This document shows positions 8,941-17,514 of a DNA stretch of 62,156 bases, one piece after another (the stretch's first letter is position 1; the number at the start of each line of letters is the position of its first letter). Location of the stretch: NCBI GenBank assembly GCA_937864195.1, contig CALMJG010000116.1:1-62156 (forward strand), given 5' to 3'. The notes below the pieces were generated by a model that was given only the letters and a program-made list of their open reading frames with translations, searched no databases and was not told the origin of the DNA. A program made the translations under genes and the position numbers. Source of the DNA: an uncultured Novosphingobium sp. GTDB lineage: Bacteria; Pseudomonadota; Alphaproteobacteria; Sphingomonadales; Sphingomonadaceae.

Positions 8941-10614
8941 ATGAGCAACACCACGACCATCACAGGCGGACGGCTCCTCGTCGACTGCCTGATCACCCAG
9001 GGCTGCGACCGCGTGTTCACGGTGCCGGGCGAGAGTTTCCTCGCGGTGCTCGACGCCTTGCACGATTCGCCTGAAGTGCAGACCGTAGTCTGCCGCCAGG
9101 AAGGGGGCGCCGCCTTCATGGCCTGCGCCGATGGGGCGATGACCGGCCGGCCCGGTGTCTGCTTCGTCACACGCGGCCCGGGGGCGACCAATGCCTCGAT
9201 CGGAGTTCACGTCGCCAGCCAGGATTCGCAGCCGCTGATCCTGTTCATCGGCGATGTCGACCGTTCGATGCGTGACCGCGAAGGGTTCCAGGAAGTCGAT
9301 TTCGGCATGATGTTCGCGCCGCTTGCCAAGCAGGTGCTGCGGATCGACGATCCGGCGCGCATTCCGGAATACGTCGCCCGCGCCTGGGCCACGGCGATCG
9401 CCGGACGCCCGGGGCCGGTGGTGGTCGCCCTGCCCGAGGACATGCTGCTGGAACAAGTGAGCGGCGCGGCCCCGCGCCCGGCCGTCGTCCGCCCTGCCCA
9501 GGCACCCTGCCCCGATGCCATGGGCGTGCTGATGGGTCTGCTCGAGGATGCCGCAGCGCCGATCGCGATTGTCGGCGGAGCCGGCTGGCACGCCAAGGCG
9601 CGGGAGCACTTTACCCGGTTCGCGGAGAAGATCGGCCTGCCGGTCGCGGGCGCTTTCCGGCGGCAGGACGCGATTGCGAATTCAAGCCCGGTCTGGGCCG
9701 GCAACCTGGGCTATGGACCCAATCCCAGGCTGGTCGAGCGCATTCGCCAGGCCGACCTGGTCCTGGCGGTTGGCGCCCGGCTGGGCGAGGCGACGACCGA
9801 TGGCTACAGCCTGATCACGCCCGACCACCCGCTGCAGACGCTGATCCACGTCCATCCCGATCCCGAGGAACTGGGCAAGGTCTACCGGGCCGATCTAGCG
9901 CTCTGTGCCGACATGGGCGAATTTGCCGAAGCCGCGCTGATGTTCTGCGACGATGTCGTGCCATTCGATGCGGGCGATGAAGCGCACTGCGAATGGCTGG
10001 ACTGGACGACTGCAAAGCCGGGGGAATTTGCGCTCGACATGGCCGCCGTCGTAACCGCGATGCGCGGAATCTATCCGGACGACAGCATCATCTGCAACGG
10101 CGCGGGCAATTTCTCGGGCTGGTGGCACCGCTACTGGCACTACAACAGCTTCCCGGCGCAGCTTGCGCCTACTGCCGGAGCGATGGGCTATGGAGTGCCC
10201 GCCGCCGTGGCCGCAGCGCTGCGCCATCCCGACCGGCAGGTGGTCGCGCTTGCGGGCGACGGCGACTTCCTGATGAACGGGCAGGAACTTGCCACCGCCA
10301 TGCAGCATGGCTGCGACCTTACCGTGATCCTTGTCGACAACGGCGCCTACGGCACGATCCGGATGCACCAGGAGCGCGAATTTCCCGCGCGCGTCAGTGG
10401 CACGGCGCTGGCCAATCCCGATTTCGCGGCACTCGCCCGCGCCTACGGCGGCTGGGCACTGCGCTGCGAGACGACCGACGAGGCGGTCGCCGCGCTGCGC
10501 GAGGCGCGCGGCCGCACGGGCCTGCGCCTGCTGCATCTGGTGATCGACGTCGAACAGCTCAGCGCCGGGGGAGCGACCGTATCCGGCCTGCGGCTCAGGC
10601 CCCGGCCAGATTGA
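8941..10614 (+). CDS. Thiamine-diphosphate enzyme, acetolactate-synthase-like
   Basis: A 557-residue enzyme with the three domains of the acetolactate synthase/pyruvate oxidase group. The N-terminal pyrimidine-binding domain carries the catalytic glutamate (CRQEGGAAFM, Glu54). A central domain follows, then a C-terminal diphosphate-binding domain with GDGDFLMNG and a downstream VDN (near residues 438-466). The small regulatory subunit (ilvN) is not adjacent and no branched-chain amino acid gene is nearby, so true IlvB activity is doubtful. Other decarboxylase or lyase roles are equally possible. Its last 20 bases overlap the convergent EVE-domain gene. Confidence 0.88.
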   Translation: MSNTTTITGGRLLVDCLITQGCDRVFTVPGESFLAVLDALHDSPEVQTVVCRQEGGAAFMACADGAMTGRPGVCFVTRGPGATNASIGVHVASQDSQPLILFIGDVDRSMRDREGFQEVDFGMMFAPLAKQVLRIDDPARIPEYVARAWATAIAGRPGPVVVALPEDMLLEQVSGAAPRPAVVRPAQAPCPDAMGVLMGLLEDAAAPIAIVGGAGWHAKAREHFTRFAEKIGLPVAGAFRRQDAIANSSPVWAGNLGYGPNPRLVERIRQADLVLAVGARLGEATTDGYSLITPDHPLQTLIHVHPDPEELGKVYRADLALCADMGEFAEAALMFCDDVVPFDAGDEAHCEWLDWTTAKPGEFALDMAAVVTAMRGIYPDDSIICNGAGNFSGWWHRYWHYNSFPAQLAPTAGAMGYGVPAAVAAALRHPDRQVVALAGDGDFLMNGQELATAMQHGCDLTVILVDNGAYGTIRMHQEREFPARVSGTALANPDFAALARAYGGWALRCETTDEAVAALREARGRTGLRLLHLVIDVEQLSAGGATVSGLRLRPRPD

Positions 10615-11014
10615 GGATATGATCCCACTCGGCAGGTTTCACTGCCGATACCGAAAGCCGGAACTTGGTGATCAGGTCCATGTCGGCCAGCGCCGGATCG
10701 GCCTTGACCTGCTTGAGCGTGACCGGCCGGGGCAGCTTGCGCACCGGTTTCAGCCTGACCGCAGACCAGCGCCCGGTTTCGTCGCTCGGATCCTGGAAGG
10801 CTTCCTCGCTGACCTCGGCGATGCCCACGATCTCCACCCCGATGTTGGAGTGGTAGAAGAACACCCCGTCGCCCAGCTTCATCGCCCGCATGTTGTTGCG
10901 CGCGGTGTAGTTGCGCACCCCGTCCCAGGTGCCTTCGCCCTCGGCCACCAGGTCGTCCCAGCTGTAAACGTCGGGTTCCGACTTCATCAGCCAGAAGGAT
11001 TTGATTTTCGTCAT
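10595..11014 (-). CDS. EVE-domain protein
   Basis: A 139-residue single-domain protein of the EVE (PUA-like) family. It opens with FWLMKSEPDVYSWDDL and has WDGVRNYTARNNMRAM and VFFYHSN, the conserved core thought to bind modified bases in RNA or DNA. Precise targets of the bacterial stand-alone forms are unsettled. It faces the thiamine-diphosphate enzyme gene and overlaps its 3' end by 20 bases in antisense orientation. The start lies 63 bases from the divergent oxygenase gene. Confidence 0.93.
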   Translation of the reverse strand: MTKIKSFWLMKSEPDVYSWDDLVAEGEGTWDGVRNYTARNNMRAMKLGDGVFFYHSNIGVEIVGIAEVSEEAFQDPSDETGRWSAVRLKPVRKLPRPVTLKQVKADPALADMDLITKFRLSVSAVKPAEWDHILNLAGA

Positions 11015-11077
11015 GCGCGTTCCCGGGATTGCGGCTATGGGCGGCCCATAGTCAAATCTTCGCGGACACGTCCACCC

Positions 11078-12013
11078 ATGCCTCTCAGCTCACTCCCCGT
11101 TCTTTCGCTGGCCGACGACAAGGCCAGCTTTTCGCAGGCCATCGGCGACAGCTTCAGGACCTTCGGCTTCGCCATGGTCAAGGACCACGGCATCGATGCC
11201 GACCTGATCGCGCGCGCCTGGCAACTGACCGAAGCGTTCTTCGCCCTGCCGGTCGAGGAAAAGCGCAAATACCACAATCCCGCCATCGCCGGCGCGCGCG
11301 GCTATACCCCTTTTGGCGTGGAAATCGCCAAGGACGCCAGGGCGCACGATCTCAAGGAATTCTGGCACATCGGCCGCGACCTGCCCGAAGGCAGTCCGCT
11401 CGCGGATTCGATGCCGCCCAACGTCTGGCCCGAGCGGCCCGAGGGCTTCCGCGAGCTGTTCCAGGAACTCTACGCCCAGTTCGACCGGACCGGCGCAACG
11501 ATCCTGTCGCGTATCGCCGTCTACCTTGGGCTTGAGGAGAACTGGTTCGACGCCGGGATCGAGGATGGAAACTCGGTCATGCGCCTGCTCCACTATCCGC
11601 CGCTCGAAGGCGTGACCGGCGAGGCGATCCGCGCGGGCGCGCACGGCGACATCAACCTCATCACCCTGCTGCTCGGTGCGGAGGAAGCCGGCCTTGAACT
11701 GCTAACCAAGGAAGGCACCTGGATGAGCGCTTCGCCGCCGCCAGGTGCCCTGGTGATCAATGTCGGCGACATGCTGGAGCGGCTGACCAACCATGTCCTG
11801 CCCTCCACCATCCACCGCGTGCGCAATCCCGATCCGGAGCGCGCGCGCTTCAGCCGCTATTCGATGCCGTTCTTCCTGCACCTGCGCAGCGATTTCCCCT
11901 TCGTCACCCTGCCGCAGTGCATCACGCCGGAAAATCCGGACCGCTATCCGGTCTCGATCACCGCCGACGATTTCCTGCAGCAGCGCCTGCGCGAAATCGG
12001 GCTGAAGAAGTAG
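11078..12013 (+). CDS. 2-oxoglutarate/Fe(II) oxygenase, isopenicillin-N-synthase family
   Basis: A cytoplasmic non-heme iron oxygenase of 311 residues. The N-terminal DIOX_N region (FGFAMVKDHGID) is followed by the double-stranded beta-helix domain. The iron ligands are visible: His189 and Asp191 in AGAHGDINLITLL and His246 in STIHRVRNP, with a downstream RFS that matches the R-x-S motif for the 2-oxoglutarate carboxylate. The family is broad and includes dioxygenases of small molecules, so no substrate can be named. There is no biosynthetic cluster around it. Confidence 0.9.
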   Translation: MPLSSLPVLSLADDKASFSQAIGDSFRTFGFAMVKDHGIDADLIARAWQLTEAFFALPVEEKRKYHNPAIAGARGYTPFGVEIAKDARAHDLKEFWHIGRDLPEGSPLADSMPPNVWPERPEGFRELFQELYAQFDRTGATILSRIAVYLGLEENWFDAGIEDGNSVMRLLHYPPLEGVTGEAIRAGAHGDINLITLLLGAEEAGLELLTKEGTWMSASPPPGALVINVGDMLERLTNHVLPSTIHRVRNPDPERARFSRYSMPFFLHLRSDFPFVTLPQCITPENPDRYPVSITADDFLQQRLREIGLKK

Positions 12014-12103
12014 CAATGGAAGACATGGGTTTGTCGGAATGCTGCTTCGGCAAGTCCATGATTGCCGCATCTTAACCCAAACTTCAGCCTAATCTGACAG
12101 CTT

Positions 12104-12128
12104 CCCCTTGCTCAAGCAGGCAAAGGGG
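12104..12128 (+). promoter_or_regulatory. Leader hairpin that could cover the ribosome binding site
   Basis: CCCCTTGC (12104-12111) pairs with GCAAAGGGG (12120-12128, one bulged A) around an 8-base loop. The AAAGGGG strand is the best Shine-Dalgarno match for the ATG at 12139, so the hairpin could hold translation of the GGDEF-EAL gene down. The pairing is seen; the regulatory role is inferred. Confidence 0.4.
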
Positions 12129-12138
12129 CCAGCAACAG

Positions 12139-13791
12139 ATGCCAGACGGAGACAAGCCGGCGAACGACGGACGCGCTCGTCTGCGCACGGCCGAGCGCGA
12201 TCTGATCGCGCTGGGGATCGTGACGGCCGCCATCATCATGTTCGTCGGCTCGGGCGGGTCGGCGCTTCCTGCCGTCGTGCGCTCGCTGTCCGGACGCGGC
12301 GCGGCGCCTGATCCGCTGCTGATCAACACCGTCCTGCTCAACATCGCACTCGTGATCTTCGGTTGGCGGCGTTACCGCGAACTGACCGGCGAAGTGCGCG
12401 AACGCCGCCTGGCCGAGGAGCAGGCCAGGTTCCTGGCCGAGACCGACCCGCTGACCGGCTGCCTCAACCGCCGCAGCGTTGCTCCTGCCACCGACGAACT
12501 GATCGCCAGGGCCTCTTCGCGCGGCGAGGCGGCCGCGTTCATCGTGTTCGATCTCGACAACTTCAAGCAGGTCAACGACGTGCACGGCCACGCCGCCGGC
12601 GACCTGTTGCTGCAGGAGGCATCGCGCCGGATCCGGGCCTGCATGCCCGATGGCGCGGTGGTCGCCCGGCTTGGCGGCGACGAATTCGCCTGCGTGGTTC
12701 CGTTCGACCCGCGCCAGCCCCACAATATCGACCACCTGACCGCCAACCTGATCGAAGCAGTATCGCGCCCGGTTGCGTTCCAGTCAGTCGAACTGGAAGC
12801 CACCATCTCGGCTGGGATCACCCGCAGCGACAGTCAGGACGGCCAGCTCGATTCGCAGACTCTGCTGCACATGGCCGACATCGCCATGTACCATGCCAAG
12901 AAGCAGGGCCGGAACCGCTACTTCTGGTTCGAACCGTCGATGGAAAGCGAACTGCGATTCCGCAGCGAGCTGGAAGCCGGCATCCGCCGGGGCGTCCAGC
13001 AGGGCGAATTCGTCCCCTATTACGAAAAGCAGGTCGACATCGCGACCGGCGAGATCGCCGGGTTCGAAATGCTCGCCCGGTGGAACTCCCCGACCCTGGG
13101 CGTCATCAGTCCGGACATCTTCATCCCGATCGCGGAAGAGATCGGCGTGATTGCCGAGCTGTCCGAGAACCTGATCCGCCAGGCGCTGGACGACGCCCGC
13201 AAGTGGAACCCGCGCCTGACCCTGTCGGTCAACATCTCGCCGCTGCAGCTGCGCGATCCGTGGTTCGCGCAAAAGCTGCTGAAGATGCTGGTCGAGGCCA
13301 ATTTCCCGCCCAGCCGCCTCGACATCGAGGTTACCGAAAGCTGCCTGCATGAGAATATCGGCCTGGTCCGCTCGCTGATCACCAGCCTGAAGAACCAGGG
13401 CGTCCAGGTTTCGCTGGATGATTTCGGCACGGGCTACAGCTCGCTGTCGCAGCTGCGCACCCTGCCGTTCGACCGGATCAAGATCGACCGCAGCTTCGTG
13501 ACCACCCTGCCCGGCAACCCGGACAATGCCACCATCGTCCAGTCGATCGTCGCGCTGGGCGAAGGCCTGGGCCTGCCGATCACTGCCGAAGGCGTGGAAT
13601 CGGAGGAGGTGCTGCGCGAATTGCGCCGGTTTGGTGACTTCAAGGTTCAGGGCTATTTCTACGGCCTGCCAGCTCCCGCAGAGCGGACCCGCAGCGAACT
13701 GAGCCAGCTCAACCTGCTGCTGGATTCCCGGGAAGCGGCCACTGCCCCCGGTGCGGGCGCCGCAACGTTGCCCCTGGTCAGCAGCGCCTGA
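12139..13791 (+). CDS. Membrane GGDEF-EAL protein (c-di-GMP turnover)
   Basis: A 550-residue protein with two N-terminal membrane helices (about 22-45 and 60-77). A GGDEF domain follows with intact GGDEF at 179-183, then an EAL domain. The I-site RxxD is absent (PDGA at that place), so product inhibition is not expected. The EAL signature reads EML (Glu310-Met-Leu), but the catalytic glutamate and the later EVTES, DDFGTGYSSL and EGVE motifs are kept, so phosphodiesterase activity remains plausible. It may make or break c-di-GMP. There is no sensory domain apart from the short membrane part. Confidence 0.95.
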   Translation: MPDGDKPANDGRARLRTAERDLIALGIVTAAIIMFVGSGGSALPAVVRSLSGRGAAPDPLLINTVLLNIALVIFGWRRYRELTGEVRERRLAEEQARFLAETDPLTGCLNRRSVAPATDELIARASSRGEAAAFIVFDLDNFKQVNDVHGHAAGDLLLQEASRRIRACMPDGAVVARLGGDEFACVVPFDPRQPHNIDHLTANLIEAVSRPVAFQSVELEATISAGITRSDSQDGQLDSQTLLHMADIAMYHAKKQGRNRYFWFEPSMESELRFRSELEAGIRRGVQQGEFVPYYEKQVDIATGEIAGFEMLARWNSPTLGVISPDIFIPIAEEIGVIAELSENLIRQALDDARKWNPRLTLSVNISPLQLRDPWFAQKLLKMLVEANFPPSRLDIEVTESCLHENIGLVRSLITSLKNQGVQVSLDDFGTGYSSLSQLRTLPFDRIKIDRSFVTTLPGNPDNATIVQSIVALGEGLGLPITAEGVESEEVLRELRRFGDFKVQGYFYGLPAPAERTRSELSQLNLLLDSREAATAPGAGAATLPLVSSA

Positions 13792-13840
13792 ACCGGCTTC
13801 CAAGGTTGCCGCCGCGCCCGCCTGGGCCTAGAGCGCGGCA

Positions 13841-14653
13841 ATGCGCGTTTCTTTCATCAAGATGCATGGCCTCGGCAACGATTTCGTCGTGCTCGACGCG
13901 CGCGTTCAGCCCCTGCCCGCGCTCACCGGACAGTTCGCCCGCGCGCTGGCCGACCGCCGCAGCGGAATCGGCTGCGACCAGTTGATCGTGCTTGAGCCGT
14001 CCACCATTGCCGATCTGAAAATGCGGATCTTCAATCCCGATGGCGGCGAAGTGGGGGCCTGCGGCAATGCCACCCGCGCCGTGGGCCTGCTGGAAGGGCG
14101 CGCCGTGCGGATCGAAACACTGGCGGGCGAATTGGCAGCGGAACCCGGCAGCGGCGGCATTTCGGTCGACATGGGCCAGCCCGGACTGGAATGGGACCAG
14201 ATCCCCCTCGCCTACGCCATGGATACACTAAGCCTCCCGGTCGCCTGGGAGACGCTGGAAAACCCGGTCGCGGTGAGCATGGGCAATCCCCACGCGATAT
14301 TCTTCGTGCCCGATTGCGATGCGGTGGAGCTTGACCGGCTGGGTCCGGAGATCGAGCACGATCCGCTGTTTCCCGAGCGGATCAACGTCAACGTCGCGGC
14401 GGTCGTCAGCCGCAGCCATATCCGCTTGCGGGTTTGGGAGCGCGGCGCCGGGCTGACCCTCGCCTGCGGCACGGGCGCCTGCGCAACCGCCGTCGCGGCA
14501 ATCCGGCGCGGGCTGACGGACCGTTCGGTAACTGTGTCCCTGCCCGGCGGCGACCTCAGCATTTCGTGGGGCACCGACAACCGGGTAACCATGACCGGCC
14601 CCGCCACCGAAAGCTTTCGCGGCAGCTTCGAAAGCGCGGACTTCGGAGCCTGA
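13841..14653 (+). CDS. dapF: Diaminopimelate epimerase
   Basis: Converts LL- to meso-diaminopimelate for lysine and peptidoglycan synthesis. At 270 residues it has the family length. Both catalytic cysteines are present: Cys74 in GACGNATRA and Cys209 in [10 protein letters not shown]. The start [17 protein letters not shown] is canonical. It is the first gene of a tight operon with mtaB, ftsY and yciB; only 2 bases separate its stop codon from the TTG start of mtaB. Confidence 0.98.
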   Translation: MRVSFIKMHGLGNDFVVLDARVQPLPALTGQFARALADRRSGIGCDQLIVLEPSTIADLKMRIFNPDGGEVGACGNATRAVGLLEGRAVRIETLAGELAAEPGSGGISVDMGQPGLEWDQIPLAYAMDTLSLPVAWETLENPVAVSMGNPHAIFFVPDCDAVELDRLGPEIEHDPLFPERINVNVAAVVSRSHIRLRVWERGAGLTLACGTGACATAVAAIRRGLTDRSVTVSLPGGDLSISWGTDNRVTMTGPATESFRGSFESADFGA

Positions 14654-14655
14654 TC

Positions 14656-15828
14656 TTGGGCGCTGAAGTCATTTCGCTCGGCTGCCGGCTCAACCTGTCG
14701 GAAAGCGAGGAACTGCGCGCACTGCTGGCGGGCGAGGACGCGCTGGTGGTCATCAACAGCTGCGCCGTGACGGCGGAGGCCGTGCGCCAGACCCGCCAGG
14801 CCATCCGCCGCGCCCGGCGCGAACGCCCGGACGCGCGTCTGCTGGTGACCGGCTGCGCGGCCGAGGTGGAGCGCGCGGCACTGTCTGCCATGCCCGAAGT
14901 CGACGGCCTGATTGCCAACACGGTCAAGCTCGATCCGCGCGCCTGGAATGTCGCTCCCGCCCACGCCGAGGGCACCGCCACCCACACCCGAGCCTTCATC
15001 GCCGTGCAGAACGGCTGCGACCACACCTGCACCTTCTGCGTGATCCCGCAGGGGCGCGGGGCCAGCCGCTCGCTGCCGGTTGCCGCGGTGCTGCGCGAGG
15101 TGGAGCGCCATCTGGCAGCGGGCGCGGGCGAAGTCGTGCTGACCGGCGTCGACCTGACCAGCTGGGGCCATGACCTGCCGGGAGAGCCACGGCTCGGCGC
15201 TCTGGTCGAGACGGTCCTGGGCGTCTTTCCGGCGCTCGGCCGCCTGCGCCTCTCCTCGCTCGACGGGGTCGAAATCGACCCGCTGCTGCTCGATCTGATC
15301 GGCAGTGAGGCGCGGGTCATGCCGCACGTCCATCTTTCGCTCCAGCACGGACATGACCTGATCCTCAAGCGGATGAAGCGCCGCCACCTGCGCGCCGATG
15401 CTGCTGCCCTGGTCGAAGCCTTGCGCGTCCGGCGCCCCGAACTCGCGTTCGGCGCGGACCTGATCGCCGGGTTCCCGACCGAGGACGAGGAGGCGCACCT
15501 CGCCAACCTCTCGCTGATCGAGGATCTGGGCCTCGCGCACGTCCACGTCTTTCCCTATTCCGCGCGCGTCGGAACGCCTGCCGCCCGGATGCCGCAACTG
15601 ACCCCGGCAGTGATCCGCGCCCGCGCTGCCCAGTTGCGCGGGGCCGCCGCCGCCCAGCGCACTCGCTGGCTCAATGCGCAGCTTGGGCGCCCGCACCGCG
15701 TGCTTGCCGAACGCGACGGGACAGGCCATGCGGAAAACTTCGCCAGGGTGCGGCTTGCGCCCGGAACTTCAGCCGGAACAATCGTGACCGTCACCCCCAC
15801 CCGTATCGAACAAGGCCTGCTGGCATGA
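14656..15828 (+). CDS. mtaB: tRNA t6A37 methylthiotransferase MtaB
   Basis: A radical-SAM enzyme of 390 residues that converts t6A to ms2t6A at position 37 of tRNAs. The N-terminal methylthiotransferase domain has three cluster cysteines (SLGCRLN, INSCAVT, VTGCAAE). The radical-SAM domain has CDHTCTFC for the second 4Fe-4S cluster and HLSLQHGHDLILKRM downstream. No ATG is available, so the TTG at 14656 is taken as the start; it gives LGAEVISLGCRLN, right for the family. It is coupled to dapF and overlaps ftsY by 4 bases. The t6A substrate pathway is also touched by tsaE at 54804. Confidence 0.93.
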   Translation: MGAEVISLGCRLNLSESEELRALLAGEDALVVINSCAVTAEAVRQTRQAIRRARRERPDARLLVTGCAAEVERAALSAMPEVDGLIANTVKLDPRAWNVAPAHAEGTATHTRAFIAVQNGCDHTCTFCVIPQGRGASRSLPVAAVLREVERHLAAGAGEVVLTGVDLTSWGHDLPGEPRLGALVETVLGVFPALGRLRLSSLDGVEIDPLLLDLIGSEARVMPHVHLSLQHGHDLILKRMKRRHLRADAAALVEALRVRRPELAFGADLIAGFPTEDEEAHLANLSLIEDLGLAHVHVFPYSARVGTPAARMPQLTPAVIRARAAQLRGAAAAQRTRWLNAQLGRPHRVLAERDGTGHAENFARVRLAPGTSAGTIVTVTPTRIEQGLLA

Positions 15829-16748
15829 GCGCCGAAACCTGGACCGACCGCCTGTTTGGCGGCCTGCGCAAGACATCAGAGCGTCTGTCGGAAAACCTCT
15901 CGGGCATCGTCAGCAAGACCAGGCTCGACGAGGCGCAGCTCGACGATATCGAGGATGCACTGATCCTCTCGGACCTCGGCCCCCGCGCGGCGCGGCGCAT
16001 CCGCGACCGTCTGGCCGGCGAGCGGTTCGAGCGCGGCGCGGATGAAGCGTCGATCAAGCAGGCCGTGGCCGAGGAAATCGCCGCGATCCTGCGCCCGGTT
16101 GCAAAGCCGCTCGAAGTCGTCGCCTTTCCCCGGCCCCAGGTGGTGCTGGTGATCGGCGTCAACGGTTCGGGCAAGACCACCACCATCGCCAAGCTGGCAC
16201 ACCTGTTCCAGGAACAGGACTATGGCGTGATGCTGGCCGCGGGCGATACTTTCCGCGCTGCCGCGATCGGCCAGCTGGCCGTCTGGGCGGAGCGGATCGG
16301 GGTGCCGATCATCAAGGGGCCGGAAGGCGGCGACCCTTCGGCCGTGGTGTTCGATGCGGTCAGGGCCGCGACCGAACAGGGGATCGACGCGCTGATCGTC
16401 GACACTGCCGGGCGCCTCCAGAACAAGCGCGAGCTGATGGACGAACTGGCCAAGATCCGCCGCGTGCTCGGCCGCCTCAATCCCGAGGCGCCGCATGACG
16501 TCGTGCTGGTGCTCGATGCCACCAACGGGCAGAATGCGCTGCAGCAGATCGAGATTTTCAAGGAGGTAGCAGGCGTGACCGGCCTGATCATGACCAAGCT
16601 CGACGGCACCGCGCGCGGCGGCGTGCTGGTGGCGGCGGCCGAGCAGTACGGCCTGCCGATCCATGCCATCGGCGTTGGCGAAAAGATGGACGACCTGCGC
16701 CCGTTCGACCCCGACCTGGTCGCGCGCGTCATCGCGGGAGTGGCCTGA
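15825..16748 (+). CDS. ftsY: Signal recognition particle receptor FtsY
   Basis: A GTPase of 307 residues that receives SRP-ribosome complexes at the inner membrane. The NG domain is complete: N-domain helices, the P-loop GVNGSGKTTTIAKLA (about 109-123), DTFRAAA, DTAGRLQNK and TKLDGTARGG. The long acidic A domain of E. coli FtsY is missing, leaving only a short N-terminal helix, as in many alphaproteobacteria. ATGA overlaps join it to mtaB upstream (4 bases), and a 1-base overlap joins it to yciB downstream. Confidence 0.97.
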   Translation: MSAETWTDRLFGGLRKTSERLSENLSGIVSKTRLDEAQLDDIEDALILSDLGPRAARRIRDRLAGERFERGADEASIKQAVAEEIAAILRPVAKPLEVVAFPRPQVVLVIGVNGSGKTTTIAKLAHLFQEQDYGVMLAAGDTFRAAAIGQLAVWAERIGVPIIKGPEGGDPSAVVFDAVRAATEQGIDALIVDTAGRLQNKRELMDELAKIRRVLGRLNPEAPHDVVLVLDATNGQNALQQIEIFKEVAGVTGLIMTKLDGTARGGVLVAAAEQYGLPIHAIGVGEKMDDLRPFDPDLVARVIAGVA

Positions 16749-17398
16749 TGACCGAGACTGCATCTGCCCCGAAAAAGGCGAAGTCCGGCCTGCTCAACCT
16801 GCTGGTCGATTATGCCCCGATCGCCGTGTTCTTCGGTGTCTACCGCTACAACGCACCGGCCAAACACGAAGGCATTGGCGAGGTTGCGGCGGTAATCTCG
16901 GGCACCGGGGCCTTCATGGTCGCCGCCGTGATCGCGCTGGTGGTGTCGAAGTGGAAGCTGGGGCGGATTTCGCCGATGCTGTGGCTGTCGACGGCGCTGA
17001 TCGTCGGCTTCGGCGGCCTTACCGTCCTGTTGCGCGATCCGATCTGGATCCAGGTCAAGCCGACCGCAATCTACCTGCTGTTCGGCACGGTACTGCTCGC
17101 GGGCGTTATGCGCGGCAAGGCGCTGCTCAAGATCCTGCTGGAAGCAGCCTTCGAAGGACTGAGCGACGCAGGGTGGCTCAAGCTCTCGCGCAACTGGGGG
17201 CTGTTCTTCTTCGCGCTGGCCGCGCTCAACGAAGGCCTGCGCGCGCAACTGTCGTTCGGGGACTGGATCGCCGCCAAGCTGTGGGTGTTCCTGCCGCTGA
17301 CCTTCCTGTTCACCTTCCTGCAGATTCCGATGCTGCTGCGTCACGGTCTGGCCCAGGAGGCAGAGCCCGACGTGCTTTCCGATCCTCCGCACGAATGA
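16748..17398 (+). CDS. yciB: Inner-membrane septation protein YciB (IspZ family)
   Basis: A polytopic membrane protein of 216 residues with about five or six hydrophobic helices. It carries the family marks LVDYAPIAVFFGVYR near the N-terminus and KLSRNWGLFFFALAALNE in the second half. The family has been linked to cell-envelope and septum formation, though its biochemical action is unclear. It is the last gene of the dapF-mtaB-ftsY-yciB operon. A 6-base-pair inverted repeat (17456-17474) lies in the following gap. Confidence 0.92.
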   Translation: MTETASAPKKAKSGLLNLLVDYAPIAVFFGVYRYNAPAKHEGIGEVAAVISGTGAFMVAAVIALVVSKWKLGRISPMLWLSTALIVGFGGLTVLLRDPIWIQVKPTAIYLLFGTVLLAGVMRGKALLKILLEAAFEGLSDAGWLKLSRNWGLFFFALAALNEGLRAQLSFGDWIAAKLWVFLPLTFLFTFLQIPMLLRHGLAQEAEPDVLSDPPHE

Positions 17399-17514
17399 CA
17401 ATGGCTCGCAAAAAGGGCTGACAAGCGCAGCTTTACGGCGCATGGAAGGATTCGCGGGGCCACGATCCGGCCCCAGGACACAACGGGATCGCTTCAATTT
17501 CCTAGGGGGAAGCA

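Noticed and set aside
17456..17474. GGGGCC...GGCCCC inverted repeat after yciB as a terminator
   Set aside because: Six base pairs and no T-tract; too common in GC-rich DNA to call.
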